DNA of 64,000 bases, taken from the NCBI RefSeq assembly GCF_041075285.1, contig NZ_CP163512.1:1426001-1490000 (forward strand), read 5' to 3'. Positions 9,041 to 18,984 of the stretch are shown here, piece by piece (the stretch's first letter is position 1; each line of letters starts with the position of its first letter). The notes under the pieces were generated by a model that was not told where the DNA came from, did no database searches, and saw only the letters and a list, made by a program, of their open reading frames with translations. This stretch comes from Providencia rettgeri (GTDB lineage Bacteria; Pseudomonadota; Gammaproteobacteria; Enterobacterales; Enterobacteriaceae). The translations under genes and the position numbers were made by a program.

Positions 9041-11647
9041 ATGGGTAAAGCTCTTGTTATCGTGGAGTCCCCGGCAAAAGCCAAGACGATTAATAAGTAT
9101 CTTGGCAGTGGCTACGTTGTGAAGAGCAGCGTCGGCCATATTCGTGATCTGCCGAAAAGCGGCTCTGGTTCACAAACCGGCTCACAAAAGAGTACAGGCT
9201 CATCTACCGAGAAAACAAAGAAGGTTAAAAAAGACCCACGCGAGGCACTAGTGAATCGTATGGGGGTCGATCCTTATCATGGTTGGAAGGCGAACTATCA
9301 AATTTTGCCGGGTAAGGAAAAGGTTGTTTCTGAACTGAAATCTCTGGCTGCGGATGCCGATCATATCTACCTCGCAACGGACTTGGACCGTGAGGGGGAA
9401 GCGATTGCCTGGCATTTACGCGAAGTGATTGGCGGTGATGATTCGCGTTTTAGTCGTGTTGTGTTTAACGAAATAACGAAAAACGCCATCACTCAAGCAT
9501 TTGATAGCCCGGGTGAGCTAAATATTGATAGGGTTAACGCCCAGCAAGCTCGTCGCTTTATGGATCGCGTTGTGGGGTACATGGTATCTCCATTATTGTG
9601 GAAAAAAGTGGCGCGTGGCTTATCGGCGGGGCGTGTTCAATCTGTCGCCGTGAAACTGATTGTTGAGCGTGAGCGTGAAATCAAAGCGTTTGTTCCGCAA
9701 GAATATTGGGAATTACACGCTGATTTAGCGGACAAAGACATTGCGAATTTACGCATGGAGGTCACGTCCCAAGCAGGCAAAGCGTTTAAACCTGTTAATA
9801 AAGCGCAAACAACAGCGGCGATAAAGCTACTTGAAAAAGCGCGCTTTGAGGTCATTGACCGAGAAGATAGGCCGACATCAAGTAAACCGAGTGCTCCTTA
9901 TATCACTTCAACCTTGCAACAAGCCGCTAGTACGCGCTTGGGCTTTGGGGTGAAAAAAACCATGATGATGGCACAACGCTTGTATGAAGCGGGTTACATC
10001 ACGTATATGCGTACTGACTCAACCAATTTGAGTCAAGATGCGTTAGAGATGGTTCGCGGCTACATTCTTGACAACTTTGGCGCGAAATATTTGCCTAAAG
10101 ATGCCAATGTGTATAGCAGCAAAGATAATTCTCAAGAGGCACACGAAGCTATCCGTCCTTCTAGTGTTGATGTGTTACCTGATTCACTAAAAGATATGGA
10201 GAATGACGCAAAAAGGTTATACCAATTAATTTGGAACCAATTTGTTGCTTGCCAAATGACGCCAGCAAAATATGACTCTACGACCTTAACAGTGAAAGCG
10301 GGAGACTTTGAACTAAAAGCCAAAGGGCGTACGTTACGTTTTGATGGTTGGACAAAAGTGATGCCTGCGCTGCGCAAAAATGATGAAGATAAAACCTTGC
10401 CAGCGGTTCAAGTTGGCACGGAATTATCTTTAATTGAATTATTGCCAAGTCAGCACTTTACTAAACCGCCAGCGCGCTTTAGTGAAGCTTCATTGGTTAA
10501 AGAGCTTGAAAAACGTGGCATTGGTCGCCCTTCAACTTATGCAGCGATTATCTCGACTATTCAAGATAGAGGGTATGTCAAAGTTGAAAACCGCCGTTTC
10601 TATGCGGAAAAGATGGGAGAAATCGTTACTGATCGTCTAGAAGAAAACTTCAACGACTTGATGAACTACGATTTTACGGCCCGTATGGAAAACCAACTCG
10701 ACCATGTGGCTAATCATAATGCCGAGTGGAAAGAAGTTCTTGATGAGTTTTTCTCTGACTTTAGTACGCAGCTTGATATTGCTGAAAAAGATCCAGAAGA
10801 AGGGGGAATGCGCACCAATCCGATGGTTATTACATCAATAACCTGCCCTGATTGTGAGCGCCATATGGGGATCCGTACAGCATCAACAGGGGTATTCCTT
10901 GGTTGTAGCGGCTATGCATTGCCACCGAAAGAACGTTGCAAGAAAACCATTAATTTAATCCCTGAGGATGAAGTGCTTAACGTACTTGAAGGGGATGATG
11001 CAGAAACCAATGCATTAAGGGCGAAACGTCGTTGCCCGAAATGTGGTACTGCAATGGACAGCTACTTGATTGATAATCAACGTAAATTACATGTATGCGG
11101 TAATAACCCTGCGTGTGAAGGTTATGAAATCGAAGAAGGCGAATTCCGTATCAAAGGTTATGATGGTCCGGTGATTGAATGTGACAAATGTGGCTCTGAA
11201 ATGCATCTGAAAATGGGGCGTTTTGGTAAATACATGGGTTGCACCAATGAAGAGTGTAAAAACACACGGAAGATCTTAAGAAGTGGTGAAGTTGCGCCTC
11301 CGAAGGAAGATCCTGTTCCACTGCCTGAATTACCGTGTGAAAAATCAGACGCTTACTTTGTCTTACGTGATGGTGCAGCAGGTGTGTTCCTCGCAGCGAA
11401 TACGTTCCCTAAATCGCGGGAAACACGCGCACCGTTAGTGGCTGAACTCCAACGTTTTAAAGATAGACTTCCTGAAAAACTCGCTTATTTGGCTGAAGCG
11501 CCAGCAAAAGATGGGGAAGGGAATCCAACTGTAGTGCGTTTTAGCCGTAAAACCAAGCAACAATATGTTTCTTCGGAAAAAGACGGTAAAGCGACGGGCT
11601 GGAGCGCTTTCTATGTTGACGGTAAGTGGGAAGTAAAAGAGAAGTAA
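9041..11647 (+). CDS. topA: DNA topoisomerase I
   Basis: 868 residues, the family's full length. The N-terminal TOPRIM domain starts [16 protein letters not shown] and holds the acidic DLDREGEA triad near residue 114. The nucleophile Tyr lies in [13 protein letters not shown] at about residue 322. Three tetra-cysteine zinc ribbons follow in the C-terminal third ([33 protein letters not shown]), then the zinc-less C-terminal domain. The enzyme relaxes negative supercoils behind RNA polymerase. A Ser/Gly/Thr-rich insertion near residues 39-62 is like that of E. coli. AAAGG precedes the ATG. The gene is followed by palindromic repeat copy 2 and a terminator. Confidence 0.98.
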   Translation: MGKALVIVESPAKAKTINKYLGSGYVVKSSVGHIRDLPKSGSGSQTGSQKSTGSSTEKTKKVKKDPREALVNRMGVDPYHGWKANYQILPGKEKVVSELKSLAADADHIYLATDLDREGEAIAWHLREVIGGDDSRFSRVVFNEITKNAITQAFDSPGELNIDRVNAQQARRFMDRVVGYMVSPLLWKKVARGLSAGRVQSVAVKLIVEREREIKAFVPQEYWELHADLADKDIANLRMEVTSQAGKAFKPVNKAQTTAAIKLLEKARFEVIDREDRPTSSKPSAPYITSTLQQAASTRLGFGVKKTMMMAQRLYEAGYITYMRTDSTNLSQDALEMVRGYILDNFGAKYLPKDANVYSSKDNSQEAHEAIRPSSVDVLPDSLKDMENDAKRLYQLIWNQFVACQMTPAKYDSTTLTVKAGDFELKAKGRTLRFDGWTKVMPALRKNDEDKTLPAVQVGTELSLIELLPSQHFTKPPARFSEASLVKELEKRGIGRPSTYAAIISTIQDRGYVKVENRRFYAEKMGEIVTDRLEENFNDLMNYDFTARMENQLDHVANHNAEWKEVLDEFFSDFSTQLDIAEKDPEEGGMRTNPMVITSITCPDCERHMGIRTASTGVFLGCSGYALPPKERCKKTINLIPEDEVLNVLEGDDAETNALRAKRRCPKCGTAMDSYLIDNQRKLHVCGNNPACEGYEIEEGEFRIKGYDGPVIECDKCGSEMHLKMGRFGKYMGCTNEECKNTRKILRSGEVAPPKEDPVPLPELPCEKSDAYFVLRDGAAGVFLAANTFPKSRETRAPLVAELQRFKDRLPEKLAYLAEAPAKDGEGNPTVVRFSRKTKQQYVSSEKDGKATGWSAFYVDGKWEVKEK
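11514..11521 (+). other. KOPS-like octamer
   Basis: GGGAAGGG inside topA matches GGGNAGGG, the FtsK-orienting sequence, on the plus strand, i.e. pointing towards the dif-like site at 58863. Confidence 0.4.
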
Positions 11648-11667
11648 TTTATTTAAATTATTTTTCG

Positions 11668-11718
11668 GCTGATAACACAAAGTGGGAAAAACTGCGCCTT
11701 TATCCCACTTTGTCAACA
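11668..11718 (+). repeat. Palindromic intergenic repeat, copy 2 of 3
   Basis: Starts 20 bases after the topA stop. AAAGTGGGAAAAAC and the TATCCCACTTT arm form the palindrome, followed by GTCAACA as in copies 1 and 3. Confidence 0.75.
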
Positions 11719-11723
11719 CACTC

Positions 11724-11755
11724 AAATGCCAATCAGTAATGATTGGCATTTTTTG
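11724..11755 (+). terminator. Rho-independent terminator of topA
   Basis: AATGCCAATCA and TGATTGGCATT form an 11-bp stem followed by TTTT on the plus strand. The convergent gene ends at 11764, so the hairpin may serve both. Confidence 0.85.
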
Positions 11756-11763
11756 TTCGGCGT

Positions 11764-12657
11764 TTATGAAGTGAATTTCAACGTATTCACTTCAATTGTT
11801 TTTTGGGCTAAGTCTTCATCAATAAAGTCAAAAATCAAGATACCTTTATGTGGCGTTTCTGCTTGCTGATCCTTACGAGCATTATGATTTAGCATCGCTA
11901 ACTCATCGCGAATAATTGGGTTGATTATATTTGCATAGGCTATAGGGCTACCAAGTTCACCATTCGTCGCACTGATATGATTGAGTACTAACTGCTGCTG
12001 TTGAATATCATCACTGCCATGGAGCAATGTCATTATGCTATCAATTTTTCCGTGAATATCGGGACCATCCCAATTATCTTGTAACATAATTAAGGCATTT
12101 TGATGCCAATTATGCGCCCAACGTGTGCCATTTTCTAAGGACGAAACTTGCCATTTTGGCGGCGCACATTCAATCGCCAATATTTTTCCTCTTAGCTGTT
12201 TCACACAGGGCCAAGGGTAAAGGTTTTCATTGGTTTTTTCTGGAAGTAAAAAGTGTTTAAGATAAGGCTTAATAAATGAAACGAGTGCCTGTTTATAGGG
12301 CTCAAAGTCATCTTTTTTCTCATTGGCATTTTGAATACGCAAAATAATAAATTCAGTTGGGTGTGTATTAAGAAATGAAATAAAACATTGAAAAAGTGCT
12401 TCAGCGGTAATATTACTCTGCCACTGCCGATGAGCTATATTAAGATGACGAGTTAGCCTTAAGTCAAAAAAACGGACGCCGCAGTTGAGTTGCTCTGAAA
12501 GTGATAATGTCTGGGTTTGGTAATAGGGCTGATCACAAGTTGACGTAATGGCATCATGGGTGCCTGGGATCAATAAATCCGTCACAAAGAGATCATCCGC
12601 GATATATTTCAGCCAATCAATGTATTTATTATTTTGCATAGAGCTTACCGTGTCCAT
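11764..12657 (-). CDS. PI-PLC X-domain-like phosphodiesterase
   Basis: 297 residues. The pattern of bacterial phosphatidylinositol phospholipase C is visible in order: LLIPGTHDAITST (catalytic His34 with Asp35), GVRFFDLRL (Asp65 and Arg67), and LNIAHRQW (second His, 76), then PTEFIILRIQN and RGKILAIE strands of the barrel. Family enzymes cleave phosphoinositide-type lipids or glycerophospho-compounds by general acid-base catalysis with the two His. No signal peptide is visible, so the protein is probably cytoplasmic, unlike secreted virulence PLCs. A second ATG (12639) has a better-placed GGTAAG ribosome binding site. It follows the MFS transporter gene by 59 bases on the same strand, suggesting uptake and cleavage of one substrate. 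The substrate is unknown. Confidence 0.75.
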   Translation of the reverse strand: MDTVSSMQNNKYIDWLKYIADDLFVTDLLIPGTHDAITSTCDQPYYQTQTLSLSEQLNCGVRFFDLRLTRHLNIAHRQWQSNITAEALFQCFISFLNTHPTEFIILRIQNANEKKDDFEPYKQALVSFIKPYLKHFLLPEKTNENLYPWPCVKQLRGKILAIECAPPKWQVSSLENGTRWAHNWHQNALIMLQDNWDGPDIHGKIDSIMTLLHGSDDIQQQQLVLNHISATNGELGSPIAYANIINPIIRDELAMLNHNARKDQQAETPHKGILIFDFIDEDLAQKTIEVNTLKFTS

Positions 12658-12716
12658 TTTCTAATTTGATAATAAGCCGCTATTGAAACGGCTTGTCACA
12701 TTATAATATCAAGGGA

Positions 12717-14069
12717 TTATTGAGATTTTTTCATCTTGATAACTGTCCAAGACAGTAAAGCTGCGATTAACGTTAAGATAGCTAATCCAATAAAAACGTT
12801 ACCAATAATATAGGTTGGTGTGAGAATTTCTTTAATGACTTTCCCTTGTTCATTTAGTTGTGGACTAAAAATAATTTTGCCTAAAATAAGTGGGGCTAAC
12901 AGTGCAGGGAGATAACCAATCGTGATTGCCAAGGACATTGCAGCAGAAGCGTGTTTTTTATCAATACCAAACTCACCAATTGGTGCGTAGTACACCCCAC
13001 GTATCATAAAGCAGCAGGCAGAAGCGCACAACATCAGTATCATAATAGTATTACGCACAGCGGGGCTAACGATATTGTCTGGGGCTGATCCTGCCATAAA
13101 TTCAGTGATAGCAGCTGGATTCATATAGAACAAGATACCGATAGAAGCGAGTAAAATCACCAAAACAAACGACATAAAGCGCATAAAATGAGCCGTCGAA
13201 TTAAATGCTAATGTGACGAGCAATGTTGACAGTAACGGTAACATCCTTAGTGCAATGACGACTGAGGCAAATACAGCTGCGACGGTTGCTGATGCGCCAT
13301 AACCAGCTTGTAAGAAACGTGCAAAGTAGGTGCCTGCGGCAACAAAGGTGCCGTAAATACAAAAAACGTTGAGACCTGTCACCCAAACAATTGGCAGTTT
13401 GATAACTTTCAATACGCCAAGCAAGGCTTCTTTTACGGAGCTTACTGTATCTGCATCTTCACTGACTCGCACATCTTTCGGAACTGCAAAGAAAATTAAT
13501 ATCGCTGTGGTGAGTACAATAATAGAAGAGGTGAGCATCATTGTGCGGCTGCTTGCTTCGTAGTAAACCATGGCAGCCCATAATAAACTCATCAAAAATG
13601 CTAACAAGCCGCGTCCAAATTCAAACATACCAAACGCAACACCTTGATGTTCCTTGGTGGTTGATAAGCTTACCGCTTTAAAGTTAGCGGGTTTAAATAG
13701 TACTTCACTAAGTAATAACATGGAGAAAAAGCACAACAGCAAAGTTGGCATGCTTAAACCCGGTGAGTTTAATGCGATAAATAAAGAGATACAGCCAACG
13801 CCGAGTGTAGTGATTAACATAATCACGCGGACTTTAAATCGGTCACCGACCCATCCGAGTGCCAGTGTACCAAGCAAAATAACTAATCCTTGCATTGAAT
13901 ATAATTGACCAGCTTGTGCGTCAGTGATCCCCATTGCGACAGGAAAACCCAGTGGTAAAGAATTCCGTAAATCCCAAAAAGCATATAATAGCTGTGCATT
14001 TGCGGTAATAAAAATAAGTTGAATAATGGTGTGTGCTGAAAAACCAAACTTTTTGGCAAGAGTATTCAT
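12717..14069 (-). CDS. MFS transporter
   Basis: 450 residues with about twelve hydrophobic segments and the inter-helix signature LGWVGDRFKVRV between TM2 and TM3. Sequence such as FWDLRNSLPLGFPVAMGITDAQAGQLYSMQG after the first helix, with GRGLLAFLMSLLW and APIGEFGIDKKHASAAMS later, places it with the organophosphate/organic-anion branches of the superfamily, but I cannot name the substrate. It is first in a probable two-gene operon with the PLC-X-like enzyme downstream. GGAAAA lies ahead of the ATG. An importer for a glycerophospho- or inositol-phosphate compound is a reasonable inference. Confidence 0.8.
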   Translation of the reverse strand: MNTLAKKFGFSAHTIIQLIFITANAQLLYAFWDLRNSLPLGFPVAMGITDAQAGQLYSMQGLVILLGTLALGWVGDRFKVRVIMLITTLGVGCISLFIALNSPGLSMPTLLLCFFSMLLLSEVLFKPANFKAVSLSTTKEHQGVAFGMFEFGRGLLAFLMSLLWAAMVYYEASSRTMMLTSSIIVLTTAILIFFAVPKDVRVSEDADTVSSVKEALLGVLKVIKLPIVWVTGLNVFCIYGTFVAAGTYFARFLQAGYGASATVAAVFASVVIALRMLPLLSTLLVTLAFNSTAHFMRFMSFVLVILLASIGILFYMNPAAITEFMAGSAPDNIVSPAVRNTIMILMLCASACCFMIRGVYYAPIGEFGIDKKHASAAMSLAITIGYLPALLAPLILGKIIFSPQLNEQGKVIKEILTPTYIIGNVFIGLAILTLIAALLSWTVIKMKKSQ

Positions 14070-14587
14070 AATCTATTTTCCACTTATTATAAAAATTAAA
14101 GAAAACATAGTGTTATATTTTGATAGCTCGTTTTATTTGTAAGGTATAACTATTTTATTTTTACTAACGGTACTTTAATTGGGTAGGTTGTTGGAATGTT
14201 TATTTCCTATTTGCATTTTGTGGAATGGGTGATCTGGATTGTGGGCGATATAAAAATAATATACTGTGATCATTTTCACACCGTGTTAACATATTTTTAT
14301 GGAATAGTTATTTATACGTAAACGTATCGAAATGAAATTTTTATTATAAAGCTATATTGGTATAGCCATTTTTACTCAAACGATTTTTGCGACGCAAAAT
14401 GACCATTTTGACTGTGATGTCACTATCATTTCTTAACTAAAACTCAATACGGCACCAATGCAATAACAAATTTATGTTAGTTTAATTACAGTTATTGATA
14501 CTGATGATTAAACAGTAACAGTTCTTACCTTGTTAACATTAGGTAACTCGATGGAATGATTAGTAAATGTTATTCACTGGAGGCAAT
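14070..14587. other. Long AT-rich intergenic region between the MFS gene and sodC
   Basis: About 520 bases without a supportable gene. It must contain the divergent promoters of the transporter gene and sodC. No repeats or mobile fragments were recognised. Confidence 0.5.
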
Positions 14588-15112
14588 ATGAAGTTAAAAA
14601 TGAGTTTATTCGCCGCATTACTGACCGCAAGCACTGCCTATGCAGCACAATCCACTGTAATTTTAAAAGAAGCGACACCAACGGGTGAAGGAAAAGCTAT
14701 CGGTGAGGTTGTTATCTCAGAAACTGAATATGGACTGCTGTTCTCACCAAAACTTTCAGGCTTACATGCGGGGATCCATGGTTTCCATATCCACGAAAAC
14801 CCAAGCTGTGAACCTGGAGAAAAAGACGGTAAACCTGTTCCTGCATTAAAAGCTGGTGGGCATTTAGATCCAGCCAAAACCGGCGTCCATAAAGGCCCTT
14901 ATGATAATACAGGGCACCTAGGTGATTTACCGGGCTTAGTTGTCGATAGCCAAGGTAACGCGAATTATGCAGTTTTAGCTCCCCGTTTAACATCCTTAAA
15001 AGATGTACAAAACCGTGCATTGATGGTGCATGTGGGGGGCGATAATTATTCAGACTCTCCAGAAGCGTTAGGTGGGGGGGGGGGGCGGATGGCCTGCGGC
15101 GTCATCCAATAA
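14588..15112 (+). CDS. sodC: Periplasmic Cu/Zn superoxide dismutase
   Basis: 174 residues. A Sec signal peptide (about residues 1-19, ending TAYA) exports it to the periplasm. The copper and zinc ligands are seen in GFHIHENPSC, GGHLDP and KGPYDNTGHLGDLP. The C-terminal GGRMACGVIQ carries the active-site Arg and the second Cys of the disulfide. It converts superoxide to peroxide and oxygen. I chose ATG 14588 because GGAGG lies 5 bases before it; the codon in frame at 14567 has no ribosome binding site. Oddly, the run of Gly codons before the active-site Arg is a pure 12-G tract (15074-15085), prone to slippage. Confidence 0.95.
   Translation: MKLKMSLFAALLTASTAYAAQSTVILKEATPTGEGKAIGEVVISETEYGLLFSPKLSGLHAGIHGFHIHENPSCEPGEKDGKPVPALKAGGHLDPAKTGVHKGPYDNTGHLGDLPGLVVDSQGNANYAVLAPRLTSLKDVQNRALMVHVGGDNYSDSPEALGGGGGRMACGVIQ
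15074..15085 (+). repeat. Homopolymeric G tract (12 G) inside sodC
   Basis: Twelve consecutive G encode the Gly run just upstream of the catalytic Arg and the disulfide Cys. A change of one base would alter the last ~11 residues and abolish the active site. Confidence 0.85.
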
Positions 15113-15145
15113 TGCGCGTCATATTTCGCACTGCATTCGGCAACC

Positions 15146-15180
15146 CTAGTCACATACTAGTGTATGCTCCTAGGGCTTGG
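15146..15180. repeat. Inverted repeat downstream of sodC
   Basis: CCCTAG and CTAGGG flank a further dyad CATACTAGTGTATG, giving a long imperfect hairpin. It may be an intergenic palindromic repeat rather than a terminator because no T-run follows. Confidence 0.5.
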
Positions 15181-15218
15181 CTCATTTTGCCGCCTAGCGA
15201 CAGCACGAACTATTTAGC

Positions 15219-15290
15219 GCATTAAGGCATTAAGGTATTAAGGTATTAAGGACTAAGCTACTAAAGTACTAAAGTAGTAAAGTAGTAAGC
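15219..15290 (+). repeat. Tandem array of nine octamers
   Basis: Exactly 72 bases made of nine 8-base units: GCATTAAG twice, GTATTAAG twice, GACTAAGC, TACTAAAG twice, TAGTAAAG, TAGTAAGC. Neighbouring units are identical or differ by one or two bases, as expected from stepwise duplication. Each unit carries a TNAAG-like core. Confidence 0.8.
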
Positions 15291-15324
15291 GCGTTATATT
15301 TTGTGTTGTCGTCTATCAAAATTA

Positions 15325-15352
15325 AAGCTCGGAAAGATACCGAGCTTTTTTT
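15325..15352 (+). terminator. Rho-independent terminator between sodC and pepO
   Basis: AAGCTCGG and CCGAGCTT form the stem around AAAGATA, followed by seven T on the plus strand. It also has A on the other side and may serve the convergent pepO. Confidence 0.85.
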
Positions 15353-15369
15353 ACCTATTTATCCCCTCA

Positions 15370-17403
15370 TTACCATATACGAATGCGTTTTTCGGGTTCT
15401 AAATAGAGGGCATTGTCTTTATCGACGCCAAATGTTTGATACCAATCATCAATATTACGTACGACACCATTTGCGCGGAATGGGTTTGGACTGTGTGGAT
15501 CAGTCATAATCTTATTACGTTCAGACTCCTTATTAGACAGCTCTTGCCAAGTGCGCGCCCAAGCAATGAAGAAACGTTGTAAGCCAGTTGTGCCGTCAAT
15601 AATAGGTGGTTCGCCATTTGGGTAATTTTCTTTAGCAAATTGTTTGTATGCACTGAGTGCGATATTTAACCCGCCTAAATCACCAATATTTTCCCCTAAT
15701 GTTAATTGACCATTAACGTTCAATCCATCTACTTCAAAGCTATTGTATTGCTCAACCAACTTCTCAGTTTTTTGTTTGAAGTGGGTTTTGGCACTTTCAC
15801 TCCACCAATTGCGTAATTGCCCAGTCCCATCGTATAAACTGCCTTGGTCATCAAAGCCGTGCCCCATTTCATGACCAATAACGGCACCGATAGCTCCGTA
15901 GTTATAGGCAGGGTCAACATTTGGGTCGAAGAACGGGGCTTGTAAAATTGCCGCTGGGAAGACAATTTCATTTTGCACTGGATTGAAATAGGCATTCACC
16001 GTTTGTGGTGTCATTCCCCATTCCCATTTGCGTACCGGCTGACCCATTTTGCTGAGCATATCATTATAAGACCAGGCGACGACTTGTTTGTAGTTGTCTA
16101 ATAGTGAATCTGGTTTTAAATTAATGCGACTAAAATCGTTCCATTGATCTGGATAACCCACTTTAACCGTAAACTGTTCCAATTTCTTTAGGGCTTCTTG
16201 GCGAGTGCTTTCATCCATCCAATCGTTATCTTTCAAACGTGAATTAAACGTATTTCTAACATAACTCACTAAGTCTTTGATTTTCTCTTTGGATTGCGGG
16301 TCGAAATATTTTTCGACATAAATTTGCCCTAAGGGTTCGCCTTGCAAGGCGTTTACTGTTTGTAAAGCACGTTCTTGGCGAGTACGTTGTTTCTCGACAC
16401 CATTAAGTTTTTTTGAATAAAAATCAAAATTTGCATCAGAAACGGCTTTGTTTAAATAACGTGCGTGATCGCTAAGATAGTGGAACGTTAAGTAATCTTT
16501 CAAGGTTGAAATGGGGGTTTGCGCGAAAATTTTTGCAGTTTGCTCAACGGCACTGTCTGTTTCTACCACCACTTTTTCAAGTTGTTTGTCGGTAAGTTTA
16601 TTTTCACTGATAAACGCATCCCAACCAAAGCCTTGAGTATAATTTTTCATTTCCACTAATGACATAGCATGGTAATTTTTGATGGTATCTCGGCGTGCCT
16701 CTGGGCTCCAATGCACCGTTGCGAGCGCTTTTTCTAAATCGAAAATTTTTTGTGCTTTTTGCTCAACGTCTTCTTCACCCCCGAGCTTTAACATGGTAGC
16801 AATATAGGCGATATAACTTTTTCGTATATCTTGCATTTGGGGCGTGTCATCAAGGTAATAAGTGCGATTTGGTAACCCTAAACCACCTTGACCGATATAC
16901 AGAACATATGTCTCAGGAGCCTTGGCGTCTAAATCCACCCAATAGGAAATGAGGGAACTGTAATTGGGATCAGTCATTAATTGGCTAATATCCTGATGAT
17001 TTTTCGCCTGTGTAATTGCGGCTAAATCTTGCTTGATAGGGGAAAGGCCCGCTTTCTCAATGGCTTCTTCATTGAGGAAACTTTGGTATAAATTTCGGAT
17101 ATTGCGTTGGTTATGGTTTAGCTCGTTTTCCGGCTTTTTCTGTAATTCATCAATAATTGCTTGAGTCTGCTTTTCGGTATTTAAATATAAATCAACAAAA
17201 GAGTTAATTCGGGGCATGCCCGTAGGGATTTTTGCCTTGCTTATCCAGTCCTCGTTTACGTAGCGGTAGAAATCATTACCTGGCTTAATCGTATCGGATA
17301 AAATGATTTTTTGTTGGCCATAAGTCACTTCTTTGGCGATTAACTGAGATGCAAAGGTAACGGTAGACATACCAATAAGCAGTGCTAACACATTTATACG
17401 CAT
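15370..17403 (-). CDS. pepO: M13-family metallopeptidase PepO
   Basis: 677 residues with an N-terminal signal peptide (MRINVLALLIGMSTVTFAS), so it is exported. The thermolysin-type zinc motif HEMGH lies at about residues 511-515 in VIGHEMGHGFDDQGS, and GENIGDLGG supplies the third zinc ligand. An NAYFNP substrate-binding motif typical of neprilysins is present, as is the C-terminal PEKRIRIW. Family members cleave peptides up to a few kDa. I chose ATG 17403 rather than the in-frame 17475 because the signal peptide begins there. It is monocistronic and convergent with sodC. Confidence 0.93.
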   Translation of the reverse strand: MRINVLALLIGMSTVTFASQLIAKEVTYGQQKIILSDTIKPGNDFYRYVNEDWISKAKIPTGMPRINSFVDLYLNTEKQTQAIIDELQKKPENELNHNQRNIRNLYQSFLNEEAIEKAGLSPIKQDLAAITQAKNHQDISQLMTDPNYSSLISYWVDLDAKAPETYVLYIGQGGLGLPNRTYYLDDTPQMQDIRKSYIAYIATMLKLGGEEDVEQKAQKIFDLEKALATVHWSPEARRDTIKNYHAMSLVEMKNYTQGFGWDAFISENKLTDKQLEKVVVETDSAVEQTAKIFAQTPISTLKDYLTFHYLSDHARYLNKAVSDANFDFYSKKLNGVEKQRTRQERALQTVNALQGEPLGQIYVEKYFDPQSKEKIKDLVSYVRNTFNSRLKDNDWMDESTRQEALKKLEQFTVKVGYPDQWNDFSRINLKPDSLLDNYKQVVAWSYNDMLSKMGQPVRKWEWGMTPQTVNAYFNPVQNEIVFPAAILQAPFFDPNVDPAYNYGAIGAVIGHEMGHGFDDQGSLYDGTGQLRNWWSESAKTHFKQKTEKLVEQYNSFEVDGLNVNGQLTLGENIGDLGGLNIALSAYKQFAKENYPNGEPPIIDGTTGLQRFFIAWARTWQELSNKESERNKIMTDPHSPNPFRANGVVRNIDDWYQTFGVDKDNALYLEPEKRIRIW

Positions 17404-17697
17404 GTAAAAACCTCTCTTCGTTGAGAATATATTACTCCACTTTTTTAAGCTTACTCTGAAGTGGAAATCCTTCAAATTACGTTTTATTTATTGAAACATA
17501 TCATTAATTAAAGATAACCCATCTTTGCAATACATTACGCCATATAAAACAAATAGCGTTCCTTAGATGAAATTTTATCATCATACTGTTTATTCTTATT
17601 TGAATAATGTTATATTGGTTATATCGAATGAGGTGCATATAATTTTTGGTTATAACTAATGTTTTTTAGCTATAGCGACTATATCGTGATCCAGTAA

Positions 17698-18687
<990 letters not shown>

Positions 18688-18984
18688 ATTACTTATTTTC
18701 GCTATGTGGTAGCCATATCATTCTGAATGGCTACCAGCGATGATGGCAGCTTCTTGCACATCTAAACTTCAAAATCAGTTCAGTATCTAAGTTTTTTATT
18801 ATCATTCGCGCTTATTCTTTCCCTTCTTATCTTAAATTTCCTATGATGAATAGGTGGAAATTTCAAATTTGGCACAAAATCTATAAATCAATTTTTTAAA
18901 GCAACTATGATTACAATTGGTTAACAAAAAATAATGGCGGTAAATAAACATTATTGCCATAGCCATAAAAACCAAGGAGGAGTT

